From assembly GCF_963259705.1 (NCBI RefSeq), contig NC_081842.1, forward strand, positions 38,033,796-38,097,795: a DNA stretch of 64,000 nucleotides, read 5' to 3'. Within the stretch, counting starts at the first letter, position 1, and each line of letters begins with the position of its first letter. Shown here piece after piece: positions 33,507 through 45,670 of the stretch. The position numbers and the translations under genes are program-made. Source of the stretch: Myotis daubentonii (taxonomy: Eukaryota; Chordata; Mammalia; Chiroptera; Vespertilionidae). Below the pieces are notes generated by a model. That model was not told where the DNA came from, ran no database searches, and saw nothing but the letters and a program-made list of their open reading frames with translations.

Positions 33507-34430
33507 CTAGAGGCCCAGCGCACGATTAAGTCATGCGGGTAGGGTCCCTAGGCCTAGCCTCCTGCAATCAGGGCCATCTTCTGCCTGTTTGCCAGTCCCA
33601 AGGCCAAACACCTTCTCTGCCACTGGGCTGTCAGACCATTGGGATCACCAGCTCATTCCCAGATGTTCTGGGGCTCAGGCCGTTGGGAAAGTGGGCATCA
33701 GAGACTTCACCTCCATGCGTGTGCGCCGAGCCGGCCATTGATGGAACGTGCTGCCCACTGGGGGCCACTCATGCAGGTGCCACTGCCACTGCTTCTGCTG
33801 CTGCCACTGCTGCTGGGGCTTAAGGCACTGGCAGATGCTGCAGGGCATGCCTGCAACCTACCTGCCCCAGCATGAGCAGCTTCGAGTGGGCAGCGCGCTC
33901 CGTCAGCGGCCAGACCGGCACATGCGCATGGAGGTGAAGACTCTGGCACCTGCTTTCCCACAGGCCTGAGCCCCAAAGCTGCTGGGGATGAACTGGTGAT
34001 CCCAACGGCCTGACTGCCACCCCTCTCTTCCCGCCACCTACCCCAATTCCCCTGTTCATCATCGCTGATCCATTGGATCCTGTGGGCCAGGGAGGAGGGA
34101 CCAAGAAGTGGTCAATGTCAACTCATGGCAACTGGTCGTTTGGTTGTTCGGTCATTAGGGACACTGGCTTTTTTTGTGTGTGCTTATTTTTTTAAATATA
34201 TTTTATTGATTTATTACAGAGAGGAAGGAAGAGGGGTAGAGAGTTAGAAACATCGATGAGAGAGAAACATCGATCAACTGCCTCTTGCATACCCCCTACT
34301 GGGGATGTGCCCGCAACCCAGGTACGTGCCCTTGACCGGAATCGAACCTGGGACCCTTCAGTCCACAGGCCAATGCTCTATCCACTGAGCCAAACTGGTT
34401 AGGGCGGGACACTGGCTTTTTTTATATATA
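33507..34430 (-). mobile_element. Helitron, middle of a minus-strand triple array, split by a VES SINE
   Basis: Starts CTAGAGGCCCAGCGCACGAT at 33507. Its left end (plus-strand ACACTGGCTTTTTTTATATA) touches the CTAG of the following copy at 34431. A VES SINE at 34176-34405 lies 25 bp from the left terminus. The body is GC-rich with (CTGCCACTG)n-like stretches at 33780-33815. No helicase or Rep remnants. Confidence 0.88.
34176..34405 (-). mobile_element. VES SINE nested in Helitron
   Basis: The reverse complement has GGCTCAGTGGATAGAGCATT (A box) and TCCCAGGTTCGATTCCGG (B box). The 18-bp direct repeat GGGACACTGGCTTTTTTT is identical at 34158-34175 and 34406-34423, so both boundaries are exact. 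It inserted after the Helitron. Confidence 0.96.
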
Positions 34431-34732
34431 CTAGAAGCCCGTTGCATAAAGATTCGTGCAATAGGCCTTCCTTCCCCTGGCTGCTGGCACCGGTTTTCCT
34501 CTGGCACCCGGGACCCAGGCCTTTGGTCTGGCCGCAGCGAGGCTAGGCTTCTCATCTCCAGCTGCAGTGAGAATCCAAGCCTCTTTCGTTTTCAGTCTTC
34601 AATCTTTGCTCCACGCCTGCATATGCAAATTAACCACCATGTTTGTTGGGTTAATTTGCATGCTCATCCTGATTGGCTGGTGGGTGTAGCAGAGTGACAC
34701 CAATTTGCATGTTTCTCTTTTATTAGTGTAGA
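34431..34732 (-). mobile_element. Helitron, 302 bp, first of a minus-strand triple array
   Basis: Starts CTAGAAGCCCGTTGCATAAA; ends CTCTTTTATTAGTGTAGA before T at 34733 (reverse of A|TCTACACTAATAAAAG). The hairpin is decayed (GTTGCATAAAGATTCGTGCA). The left half holds three octamers (34623-34630, 34654-34661, 34703-34710) and GATTGGCTGG, an inverted CCAAT box. Confidence 0.93.
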
Positions 34733-37219
34733 TATAGATATGCTGTCATCATAATGTATGATGATACCCATTGTTGATAACATGAGCATTCACCTCAATT
34801 AGACTTTTGGTTTCATTAGATATCTGTGTACTTAACTCACCCCACTTTTGTTATGATTAAAAACATCCTCTGACTATCCTTTCTATAGCTCTTACTAACT
34901 TTACATGTAACTTATAATTCATGCTTTTACAAATTCTATATTTTCTAAACCCCTCCCTCCCTTATCCAATCATGAATTTGTCCTCTGACAAATGATGCCT
35001 TCTTATCATTTTCCAACTCTGTAAAATGAAGATGACTATAGTAATAATTAATATATTTATTAGACTATGATCTACTCATCTTATCACTCTAAGGAGAGCT
35101 ATACTGGCCACGGGGTAGGAGGGATTTGGAAATGCTTATCACTGAAGGTGAATGGAAGAACTTGGGTTTCTCCATGAAAAAAATGAGATAAATGAGTAGT
35201 TCCCTTGGGTAAGGAAAGTGTTGCTACTTCCCAGGACCTGGAATGCATGCATCTAGAGATTTCAAAAATAAACTGAGATTCTCTAAGGACAAAAATGCTA
35301 TTTTAATATGCAATAGTATCCTCCTTCTCAAATATTCTATTTATGCTTTTATATGACCCAAGGTTAAACCACGACTGATTCTTCAAATCTGACAAAAGAG
35401 CTTCTGCTTATGTTGGTCAGGGCTCTTTCCTACACTGGAAGCTTTATCAGCTGACAGACTAGGCTGATTGTTCTCTGGCAGGCCCTCTTTTTTTCTTAAT
35501 TTAACACAAGTCTAATCAATTCTCATATGTATCTATAAAAATACTTCGTCACAGGTTTATAACATGGTCACAGCCAACTTAATAAAATAGAATTCTGTTG
35601 GCATAATTGGTTTGTTTCATCATAATTATCTATTCTTCCAGAAATTTTCAATGTTATCTGTTTTTCATCTTTCTGGTTAAAGATGAGTTCTTTGTCTTGT
35701 TTGGGGCTGGATACCTAGATATCTAGAACACCAGATAAAAGATTCAGGCCATTATCACAATTGATGCATCATCACTTATTATTACTAATATTATTTTCTG
35801 ACATTGGGGTCCTAAAAGGGTCACCACCCAGCATGTAACTGCATTATGTGTGAGTAGGTGTTTAAAAATGAGGTATTTTTTTTATTTTACACGGAGGCAG
35901 TCAAAAATAACATTTATATAAGGAAAATGCAACTTTTAGCAGAGTGTTTCTTACACAGCCCCAATTTCTATAACCTTTATTTTTCCTTGACAGTACTGAA
36001 TAATGGATTGTATAATATTTTTAGATGCCTCCGTTACAAAGATAGATTTGAATTATTCTCAGTTATTAGTTCAGTGCAGTCTTATGGCATAATCTTCATT
36101 AGAAAAGCTTGATATATCTTTGTCACGCCAAATTTCTGTCTTCTTACATAATATAAACTTGCTTTATATTTAATTTTGTGCATATTGTAGACCAAAGTTC
36201 TGCATTTTAATTGCCTCTTTGTAATAGCTGATTAACTAAATAAATTTCCCCCCACAACTTATACCACTCTTACCCACTTCCCTGCTTCTATAAAAAGTAT
36301 ACATATTTATATTGCTATAAGATGAATATAAAAAGGCATATTTTCTACTCACCTGACAAACTTGCTGCAAATGTATTTGAGTAAAGATTATAGTAAGTAA
36401 TGTTTTATTTTTCTAAATTCTAAAATTTCATTTGTCATCTGAAAAATCAACTTTTTAGTGGAAAAGCTTGGAATGGATTTACTTACAGACTTTCTTAGAG
36501 AAAAAAGCCCAGGGAATTTTTAAAAATATTGAATAATAAATTAAAACTTGACCAGTAACAATTAATTAATTGATAAGTACTTAATTGTTTAATAATTTTT
36601 TAAAACTTCATGAGATATTTTATAAATGGAAAAATATTATAAAATTGGGTTATAATGTCCTATAGAACAATAATATATATTAGAATGAAATTTTATTATA
36701 ATGCATGTAATATTGAAAATCATATCCTTAATTCTTGGATGTACAACTTACAGCTGGGTTTATCCAACACAAAGAAAATCTCAACATCAAAGATAGTATA
36801 ATAGTACAGACAATAGTTTTGCATTTCTCTTACCATTTTTTAACTGGGTCCTAGAATTTTCAGGAAGGCTTTATCAAAATGGGAGAGGAAATGAGATTTA
36901 AGAGTAATTGCTGCTTGTTTCCGGTAATGAATGTTTGCTTCACCCTTTCTTTTCAAAAAAGAGCATGTTGCTCTCCATTAAAGAAGACCCTTTCTAATAA
37001 TATATAAACTAGCATGTTCCTACTGAGGTCAGAACTATATTTTATGTGTGTATATTAACTAGGTATTCATTCTCCCAAACTGGTCAAATGTAAGGGCACA
37101 CAGACTCATAAAGTTAGAAGCAGGTGTGATTTTTATTTTATCTACTTCTGTACTAATTAAAAATTTAACAAGAAACAAATATTACCTTTATAACCAGTAA
37201 AAATATTGTAACTTCTAAA
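34733..37219. other. Unannotated repeat-poor stretch (2.5 kb)
   Basis: No classifiable repeat, RNA or exon seen. AT-rich. Confidence 0.45.
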
Positions 37220-37235
37220 AAAAAGTAACTGCTGC

Positions 37236-37443
37236 CCTAGATGGGTTTGCTCAGTGGATAGAGTATCGTCTTTTAGACTGAAGCGTCTGGGGTTTGATTC
37301 TGGTCAAGGGCACATGCTCAGGTTGCGGGTTCGATCCCCAGTAGGGGGCGTGCAGGAGGCTCCCATCAATGATATTCTCTCATCATTGATGTTTCTATTT
37401 CTCTTTCCCTTCCTCTCTTAAATTAATAAAAATATATATTTTT
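37236..37443 (+). mobile_element. VES SINE, full length
   Basis: Head CCCTAGATGGGTTTGCTCAG, then GGTTTGATTCTGGTCAAGGG (B box) and a second GGGTTCGATCCCC, ending ATTAATAAAAATATATATTT. Target-site duplication AAAAAGTAACTGCTGC at 37220-37235 and AAAAAGTAGCTGCTGC at 37444-37459 (one mismatch). Confidence 0.94.
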
Positions 37444-37459
37444 AAAAAGTAGCTGCTGC

Positions 37460-38606
37460 TTAATGGAATTTCCTCCCTCCCCTGTGCTGCAATGAAATAA
37501 CATGCTAATTTGTATTTTCCCTCGAGAGAGAGCAAATGGTTTGTGGACAGAGAGCAAACATTCCTTTTCCAGGAGTATTCACTGTAAACAGATGCAGACA
37601 TTATTTATTAGAGTTCAATCATGGGTAATGTTTTGTTTTATACAACAGTAGAAGTAGTCTTTATTAACTTTTTTTAAAAAAATAAGCAGTAAGTATCACG
37701 GATGAACTCTTCAAATTATAGTGATTAGTAGGACTTTTGTGTGTTTTTTTTTATACAGTATGCTCTTTCATATCCTTTTATTAGGTAGAAAAATACCATC
37801 AATGAATATATGTTCTAAAATTAAAAATAGCTAATTCTTTTTCCGTGGATTGGTATCTAGGAGTTACATTGTCAGCTAAAGACATAACAATGTGATTTTT
37901 ATATTTCCCCTCTGCAATTATTTAAAGGTATGGCATTTGCAGATGGATTAGCCTGTGGAAAGATTAAACATGAATATTCTTAAATAACTACCTTTGTTAT
38001 GTATGGATTATTTCAATATCTTAGTCTTTTATGTCATGTAGCCTGCTATGTGAATTAATGTCAACAAATATTATGGTGTGGCTGATTGATTTTTAAGGGA
38101 TTATGTTTTAGGTAAAGAGTCTGATTTTCAGAAGTAGGCAGGTAATTAAATATCCCTAGTCATTTTTATATTTAATGGAAATATAAAAACTTTATTATTT
38201 GAAAGCACAACTTCCTTTTAAGGAAGATGGATTCTTACATAAAATCTAAAGGTCATTACTGACTCTCAGCTGCTAATAGAGCTCCTTGATGTGGAAACTT
38301 GTATCAGTTTTAGATATTCAAAGGTGTTCCTGGGGTTGATGAATATTATAGTGAGAAGTGGGAGTCAGGAGCAGTCTGGGAAGGATAGAATGGGCAATGG
38401 GGAGAAAACAAGGGCTAAAGCAGAGGGGAGCCAACAATATCCCAGAAGCTGGTGTGCTCAATGGGGTCAGGTATCCAGTGAAAACTGTTCAGTGGTAGGC
38501 TGAATGAAAGGGCTGCTGGAACAGGAAAATCTAATATGCAATGTTCAGTTCTTGGCTTTGTGTATGTAAATCCCACTTTGATCTCCTAACATGTAATAAA
38601 GACTGA
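37460..38606. other. Unannotated stretch
   Basis: No recognised repeat or exon. Confidence 0.4.
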
Positions 38607-38988
38607 TCTATACTAATAAAAGGGTAATAGGCTAATTAGACCAAGTTGACTGGGCATCTTCTGGTCATCCTGTCCTCCTTCTGGACAAAGCCATGGTGGC
38701 GGGAGCCAAGGCAGAGGTGGTCAGGGGAGATAAGGCCAGCAGGGGAGGGCAGTTAGGGGTGCTCAGGCAGGTGGGCAGAGGGGTTAGGGTCAATAAAGCA
38801 GGCATGCAGAGTGGTGAGGGGTGATCAGGCAGGCAGGCAGGTGAGCGGTTAGGAGCCAGCGGTCCCAGGTTGAGAGAGGGATGTCCAACTGGCAGTTGGA
38901 CATTCCCCAATGGGTCCTGGATTGGAGAGGGTGCAGGCCGTGTTAGGGACCCCAACCCATGCATGAATTCCGTGCACTGGGCCTCTAG
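38607..38988 (+). mobile_element. Helitron, 382 bp
   Basis: Left end TCTATACTAATAAAAGGGTA after A at 38606; right end CGTGCACTGGGCCTCTAG before T at 38989. The hairpin GCATGAATTCCGTGC is partly decayed. The body is G-rich, with short GGCAGG repeats near 38825-38845 and an inverted pair GTCCAACTGGCAGTTGGAC at 38883-38901. Confidence 0.94.
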
Positions 38989-40820
38989 TGTTCATATAAA
39001 AGCTTTCTATGAGAAATGTTTGTTTGTCTGTTGGCTTCCTTTTTAAGTAATGACCATGACCAAGTGCCATGTTTGTGTGGATACAGTGAAGAAAAGGTAT
39101 GGCACACAAAAGACAGCCAGACTCTTCTTAAAATAATTCTGTAGAAGCAACAGCTGAGGTCAGAGATATCCATGAAAAACAGTCTCCTTTGAAATTTGTA
39201 GAAATCTTTGGCTGGACACTCATCTTCCCTCAGCACATCAATAGGGAAAGGACTTGAGACAATCATCCTTCTTACTAAAATTCTGGGCACCTGCAGCTGC
39301 CACTTGTGTTTCATAAATATTTAAAGTTGTGAGGAATCATGACATAAGCAGGTTTGTGAAATCGATCTCTCCTCTCTGTTGTAGCCTCAAAAATCACTCA
39401 TGAAAAGCTTCCAAAACCAATATCTTGGCATATCAGACTAGCACTTTTTCTAAGACGAATATGCATTCTTTCATCTGTTTGTTAAATAAGTATTATGTAT
39501 CTACTCTGCATCAGAAACTGTTTTAGGCCTTGGAAATGCAAACATGAATAAGATTGTCACTGTCTTTATAAAGATTATAGTCAATTTGGGAGGAAAAGCA
39601 CGTATATAATTATAATAAAATGTAATGGAACAAGAATAGGGTTATTTTACTATTATTCTTTATTATTTCAAAAATCTCTTTATTCTATTCTTATTTGGTA
39701 GGATTCAAAAGAAAATAAAGTATAATTGCTGAGACAATTGGTAAAATCTTCAGAATAAAGATAAAATTTAACAGAGACTTCAGGTTCAAAGTGATGGTCT
39801 GAGCACATACCTTTACCTCTATTCTCAAGTTTCAATACAGTGATATAAAGAAATCCTTAGCAATACTAAAGAACTGGGAAGGATCCCATTAGTAGATCAG
39901 AAATTCTGAAAAACAATTAGAAAAAAATATCTGTTAGGATTGGCATTGGGAGGAGCCATCATAATAGTTGAAAGGCCATTGAAAATGTGAGTGTTGCTTT
40001 TCCTAAAAGAACACTAATACTCCAAGATTAGGGTAAGCAAATCCTGAGGCTAAGCACAGGAAAATGACTAAAAGATTTTTAGTTAACTACTCATTTTTTT
40101 CCAGAGTGCCTAGATTAAATTTTTGCCTTTAATTATAGCTAGCAAATATAGATTTCTAAATAAAATGGAGAGTTTGCCAAAGTAGACTCCTACTCTAGGC
40201 TTTAGGGCTGGAGAAATAAGCAGGACTGGTAACTCTTGGCTTTTAGAATTTATGTCATGAAATTGTCATAGGCATGAAAGGAAGCTTGCTGTATATTCTA
40301 TCCCCTCCCACTATGGGCTCATTCAGGCAATTTTGAGTCATAATCATTGGAAGAAGAAGCATGATTTTTCATAAGTGCTGAGGAAACATAAGCCATTGAA
40401 CTGATTAATTCCAGATGTTTTTAAGAGAAAATCAGAAGGAAAAGGAGGAAGTAATGTGAACAAACAAATGATCTAGTCTCTGAAGAAATAGTTAATGCAG
40501 GAAACAGAAGAAAAATTTTAAATGAGTCTATTTGATATTCTTGGACTGTTTTATGAAGACACCACATCCACAGAGCAAGAATAGTCGGTTGGAAAAAGAA
40601 AAAAATAAGAATTGGAGAGTAGACAAATTCTTGGGAAATTAAGAGCATATTATCATTTAAAGAAGTTAATAGAAAGTTTGAATTGCAAAAGAGACATGAT
40701 TGACAGCTAAAGCATTAATTTGAAAGTGAATGCATTGAGTACAAAATAAAAAAAAAAAGAAAAGAGACAAAGAGGACAGATCTAAAACACCTAATATTGG
40801 TTTAAAAGAAGTTCAAGAAT
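38989..40820. other. Unannotated stretch with possible L2/MIR tail
   Basis: 39470-39620 weakly resembles an ancient mammalian repeat (ATTATGTATCTACTCTGCAT ... ATAAAGATTATAGTCAATTT). The rest is unassigned and AT-rich, with an A-run near 40750. Confidence 0.35.
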
Positions 40821-41426
40821 TCTATATATATAAAAGCCTAAGCGACCAAATCAGCCGTGGGCAAACTACGGCCCGCAGGCCGGATCCGGCGCGTTTGAAA
40901 TGAATAAAACTAAAAAAAAAAAAAGACCGTACCCTTTTATGTAATGATGTTTACTTTGAATTTATATTAGTTCACACAAACACTCCATCCATGCTTTTGT
41001 TCCGGCCCTCCGGTCCAGTTTAAGAACCCACTGTGGCCCTCGAGTCAAAAAGTTTGCCCACCCCTGTACCAAATGACTGAATGACCAAACAACCAGTCGC
41101 TATGACGTGCAGTGACCACCAGGGCAGATGCTTAATGCAGGAGCTTCCGCCTGGTTGTTAGTGTGGTCCCACAGCAGGAGCACCGCTCATCCAGAAGCTG
41201 GGCTCATGGCTGGCAAGCACTGCTGCTGTGGCGGTATGAGCCTCTCCTGCCTCTGTGGCAGTGCTACCAAGTGGTGGCAGCGGCAGGCTCAGTGGGGCCA
41301 AGATGAGTGGGAGTGGTGCCTGCTTTGTGCACTGCTACATCCCTTGGGTTTCAGAAACCAGCAGTCCAACATCCCCTGAGGGGTCCCGGATTGCGAGAGG
41401 GTGCAGGTCAGGCTGTGAGCCTCTAG
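40821..41426 (+). mobile_element. Helitron, 606 bp, split by a hAT element
   Basis: Left end TCTATATATATAAAAGCC (preceded by T rather than A); right end GAGCCTCTAG followed by T at 41427. Part of the 3' hairpin is lost. A hAT-like element at 40852-41066 lies 31 bp from the left terminus. Beyond it come ACCAGTCGCTATGACGTGCA and a CTCF-like pair: CCACCAGGGCAG at 41116-41127 (two G lost) and an inverted decayed arm at about 41144-41157. Confidence 0.9.
40852..41066. mobile_element. hAT-type non-autonomous element, 215 bp, nested in Helitron
   Basis: The ends are CAGCCGTGGGCAAACT and, reversed, CAGGGGTGGGCAAACT (14 of 16 match). The 8-bp target duplication is GACCAAAT at 40844-40851 and TACCAAAT at 41067-41074 (one mismatch). 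The left end is very GC-rich with self-complementary CGGCCCGCAGGCCG. No transposase frame. Confidence 0.88.
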
Positions 41427-42031
41427 TGAAATAAATGAGGAATTTAAAAAATGGTGTATCAAAAGAAAATTTTCCTAAACTGATGAAATTTAAGTTTTTC
41501 TTCAGATTAAAAAAACCCTTCAAATATTTTAAGATAGTATTGTAAAAAAAGGGAGAAAAATACATAATATTAATAAATCTTGGTAAAATTAGTGAATTCC
41601 AAATTGCAAAGAAAATCTAAGAGAAAGAAGAGGATCCTTACAAATGAATTCTTAGTTGTTAAAGTAGATGTTAAAGAGTTAGGATGCAATGTCTACAATT
41701 AATAAAATAATTTTATCATAGCAACACATGACGATAAAATAAAATCAGTATGTTACATAGGTATGCTTCAGCAAAATAAAATAAATTAAAAGGGAAAGAC
41801 GTATAAAAAGTGATGGAGAGAGAAATACCCAGTAAAATTTTATTTAAATTTAAATAGTTGCTGATATTATGGTGTGGAATTTAAAATGATTATTAAGAAG
41901 GAACTCCTGAAATATATGAGGCAAAATAGTAACATGTTAATCAATGGGGAGTTAGAATTCTATATGAATTTAACAAAATATAGGAGAATGGGCAGGGAAA
42001 GTGAGTTTGTTAGAGCTCTTATTATGTAAGA
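41427..42031. other. Unannotated AT-rich stretch
   Basis: Nothing recognised. Confidence 0.4.
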
Positions 42032-42262
42032 CTAGTGACCTAGCACATAAAATCGCAGGAGACTCGGGACACCAGACCCTGTCATGCCATGGGACTCCCC
42101 TGAGTCCCACTGCACCACGAGACCCAGAGTCAAGTCCTGCCACTCTGTGGGACCGAGAGTCAAGTCCCCGCCCACTGTGTGCCCCTCGCTGCGCATGCAG
42201 CCTCCTGGTGACCGGTCTTTGGTCGTTACAGCTTTAAGGCCACTGGGTTTTTATAATATAGA
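42032..42262 (-). mobile_element. Helitron, 231 bp, diverged
   Basis: Starts CTAGTGACCTAGCACATAAA after A at 42031 (the hairpin region is decayed) and ends GGGTTTTTATAATATAGA before T at 42263. The body has a repeated AGAGTCAAGTCC block. More diverged than the other copies. Confidence 0.8.
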
Positions 42263-45160
42263 TGGTAAGAGGTTATACATATGATTGGTTTTGCAATTAA
42301 GAGGAAACATTTAAAATATATTTTTATAAATTTAAGGCACTATCTATAATACTATAAAAATAAGATAGAACTGCCCTATCACTTGAAGAAACCAAAAAGG
42401 TAAAAGAAATCTTGATCATAATAAGAAAAATTTTGGCAGGAAAGAGCAGCCTAACCTTGATACTAAAACAAGGCAGGAAAAAACTAAAAGCAACCTCACC
42501 TCTGAATATAGAGGTAAAAGTTTATGTAAAATATTTAAAACACATTGGGATGAATTAAAATTAATAAGACAGTATAATGGGCCATGATTTTTATTTCAGG
42601 AATGCAAGGTCAGATAAACAGGAGGAAATGCACTAATATAATTTCTCCCCTAATAGATTGAGGATAGAAGCATTTATGTTACTTTCTTTGATCACGAAGA
42701 CTTTTAGGTTTGTTCTTCTGCAAAAGAAACCACTAGAAAATTGCTTTAAAAATGTTTTTCACAATAGCACCAAAATTATAAGTGTAAGAAATATTTATGA
42801 TCTATATGAACAAAATTTTAAAACTACATGAAAATAATTTAAAGAAAGATTTTAATTAACTGAAGACAAATATGTTGTTCCTTCTCAGAAAGAATCAATT
42901 GTGTAAAGCTAACATTTATTCCAAATTACCATATAAACTCAATGTAATTTCAGTCAAAATTACAATGGAACATTTTTTGAACTTTATAAATTGATCCTAT
43001 AGGTTTTTCCTAGAAGTGTGAATATTTATAATAATCCAGGAAAATTTAGAATTCATAAAGCTACTTAACATTATGCATAATAACAATAAAACACAACTCT
43101 AATATTGATTAGTAAATTATGAGACATTGTGCAAAAAGACTACTAACTGGCTACTGGGAAATATTATGAATACTGTAGGATAATAGAAAATGGTAATGAT
43201 TTTAACAATATATGGGAAATAATATATACTCAATTATGAAAAACAGAAAATTTGAAATATGAAGACAACAATTTTCAGGTGACATGCAAAACAGTGTGTT
43301 AGAGATGAAGATAACACTTCTTACTCTTAAAATGTGTGATATAGTTGATGTATCCTGTTTCAATAAAACAAAAATGAAAAAATAGCAAGTAGGACCATAA
43401 TTTATAGACTCAAAACACATTAATCAAGAGTTTATTTTTCTTCTGAAATCACATAGTTTAGAATGTTCTATATTCATTTAAAAAGAAATAAAGTAAATAA
43501 GTAATTGCCATGAGCATATTCTCCTTTGTAGCCACCCCATGTCTTTAGCCATGAATCATGCTCACCTCCCATGTTCTCATGTGGATAAGCTGCTACAGAT
43601 AAGATCCCTCACACTTCTATGTGCATGGAATCATAACTTATGTTCTAATAGAACTGCTGTAGGAATTTGTAACAAAGATCTTTAAGTCTGTTTTGTGAGG
43701 CTGACCACTCCTTTCAGGATGGTCTTGATTACAATTTTCTTCCATGTATTGAACCAAATCTTTGTTTCTGTAATTGCTGCCACTGATTCTGGTTTTGTCC
43801 TTTTGAAATACATTGAAAGAAGTATTGCTTTGTGAGGCAGTTTTTCAGATATTCGAAGTCAATTTGATGTTGTCCTTCATCTTCTCATCTCTAATCCTAA
43901 CATCCTCAAACCCTGTAGACCTTTCTCATGTAACATAAATTTATCTCTCAACATTTTCTTCACATTCCCTGACAGATAATTTAGGTTCACCAACAAAAAT
44001 TAAACTATGCTTTCTGGATGTAAACTGGCCACTACAGAGACCAGGGGAAATGTTATGCTAGAGGAACTATAATTAATGCAGAGGCTAGGTCTTGGTGTAT
44101 ATTATATTCTCTTACAACTCTCAGATAAAACACAAAGCTCCATTAAGAGACAAAAATGGTAATGGTGAAGGAAAATAAAAATAAGAAGAAAACAATGATT
44201 TAAATGCACATTCCAGTATTGACCCTGTCCATTCCCATACCAAAATTGTATGGGCAGCTCCATCCCCAATGTCTGCTTCTAACTTTGTCAGTGAAGAATT
44301 ATGATGAAAAGAAAATCTGGCAGATAACCTACCCTGATGCACAAGAACTTCAGCAGAAGATACTTTATTTAGCATACCTCTAAGACATACAATAAAGGAC
44401 AAACTATTGCAATTCTTTTTTTTTTAAATGAATACCTGTCTGTAAAATCACACTTTTATAATTGAAGAAAAATTTGGAATGATGTATGATTATAGGATAT
44501 AGGCAGGCTATAAATAAACAATTAGTGATACAATAAAGTCCAGAATATGCATACTAGATAATTGTTATTTTTCCCCTTGTTAGGTAAAACACAAAAGATA
44601 AGTAATTTAGTCTTCAATTGATTTGGGCAGCCATTTTTTACTATTAAAACAAGATTTCTAAAACACGATTTTAACTTTCATTTATTCATCACCATCTTTT
44701 ATCTCATTGTCCATATTATTATGAAAAACAATATTTTATGATTTTTACTTCATTGGCATTAAATTAAAATTAAAAATGGCATTAAACTGGAGTAAGTCAA
44801 GTCCTTGACATTCCAGGGAAATAATCTTTCACTGTATAATAGTGTCAGTACCTTCCTCTACTTTTTCCAGCATCCTTTTTTCTAATTTCATCCAGAAGTT
44901 ACAATCCCCAGAATACAAAGTGATTGAGAGTAGAGAAAAGAGCAAGTGTTGCATTATATCCTGTATATGCACTTACCTCGGGAAAAGTCTTGTATCCTGG
45001 TGCTGGGTGAGCAATAAGGACCATTTATGCAGTGTGCACTGGTAGAGGTAGGTTTTTTATGTACTTTCCTTATATAAAAAGTCCTACCGTACTATCCAGG
45101 TCTCTATCATAATTAAAAAGGTTGATTGGAAACAAATTTTATTTTGTGGACAGATGACAC
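42263..45160. other. Unannotated stretch, possible ancient LTR at 43745-44000
   Basis: No exon recognised. 43785-43980 (CTGATTCTGGTTTTGTCCTT ... GGCAGTTTTTCAGATATTCG ... TCTCATCTCTAATCC) distantly resembles an ancient ERVL-type LTR layout; tentative only. The rest is AT-rich and unassigned. Confidence 0.35.

Positions 45161-45205
<45 letters not shown>
45161..45205. repeat. (CTAT)n microsatellite
   Basis: About 11 uninterrupted CTAT units. Confidence 0.97.
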
Positions 45206-45292
45206 ATCTATCACTATTTGTCTATTTAAACACAACAGAGGCTAAACACATTACAGTGAACACATTACCCAGGCAGGTCTAGCAGCTGTAAA

Positions 45293-45670
45293 AAGAGGGA
45301 ACTCTTACCCTTTGGGACAGCATGGATGGACCTGGAGGATATTATGCTAAGTGAAATAAGCCAAACTGAGAAATATCACATGATCTCACTTATTTGTGGA
45401 ATCTAATGAACAAAGGAATTGAACAACAAAATAAGAACTGAAGCAAAGGAGGCATTGAACAGACTGACATACCTTGATGTGGGGTTGGATGGGATAAGAA
45501 GAGACAAACCAAAAAACTTATATACTTATATGCATAGTCCATGGACACGGGCAATAAGGTGGTAGAGACCTGGGGTGATGGGTAGGGGTTGTGAGGAGGG
45601 GGACAAAGGGGGAGAAAAATGGGAAATATCTGTAATACTATCAACAATAAAAATATATTAAAAAATAAAA
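45293..45670 (+). mobile_element. Bat L1 3' end, 5'-truncated
   Basis: GGGACAGCATGGATGGACCT, TATTATGCTAAGTGAAATAA, GATCTCACTTATTTGTGGAA, then a 3' UTR with CATAGTCCATGGACACGGGC and ACTATCAACAATAAAAATAT. This resembles the 3' UTR of the young L1 at 16311 (reverse strand) and ends in an A-rich tail. Confidence 0.85.
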
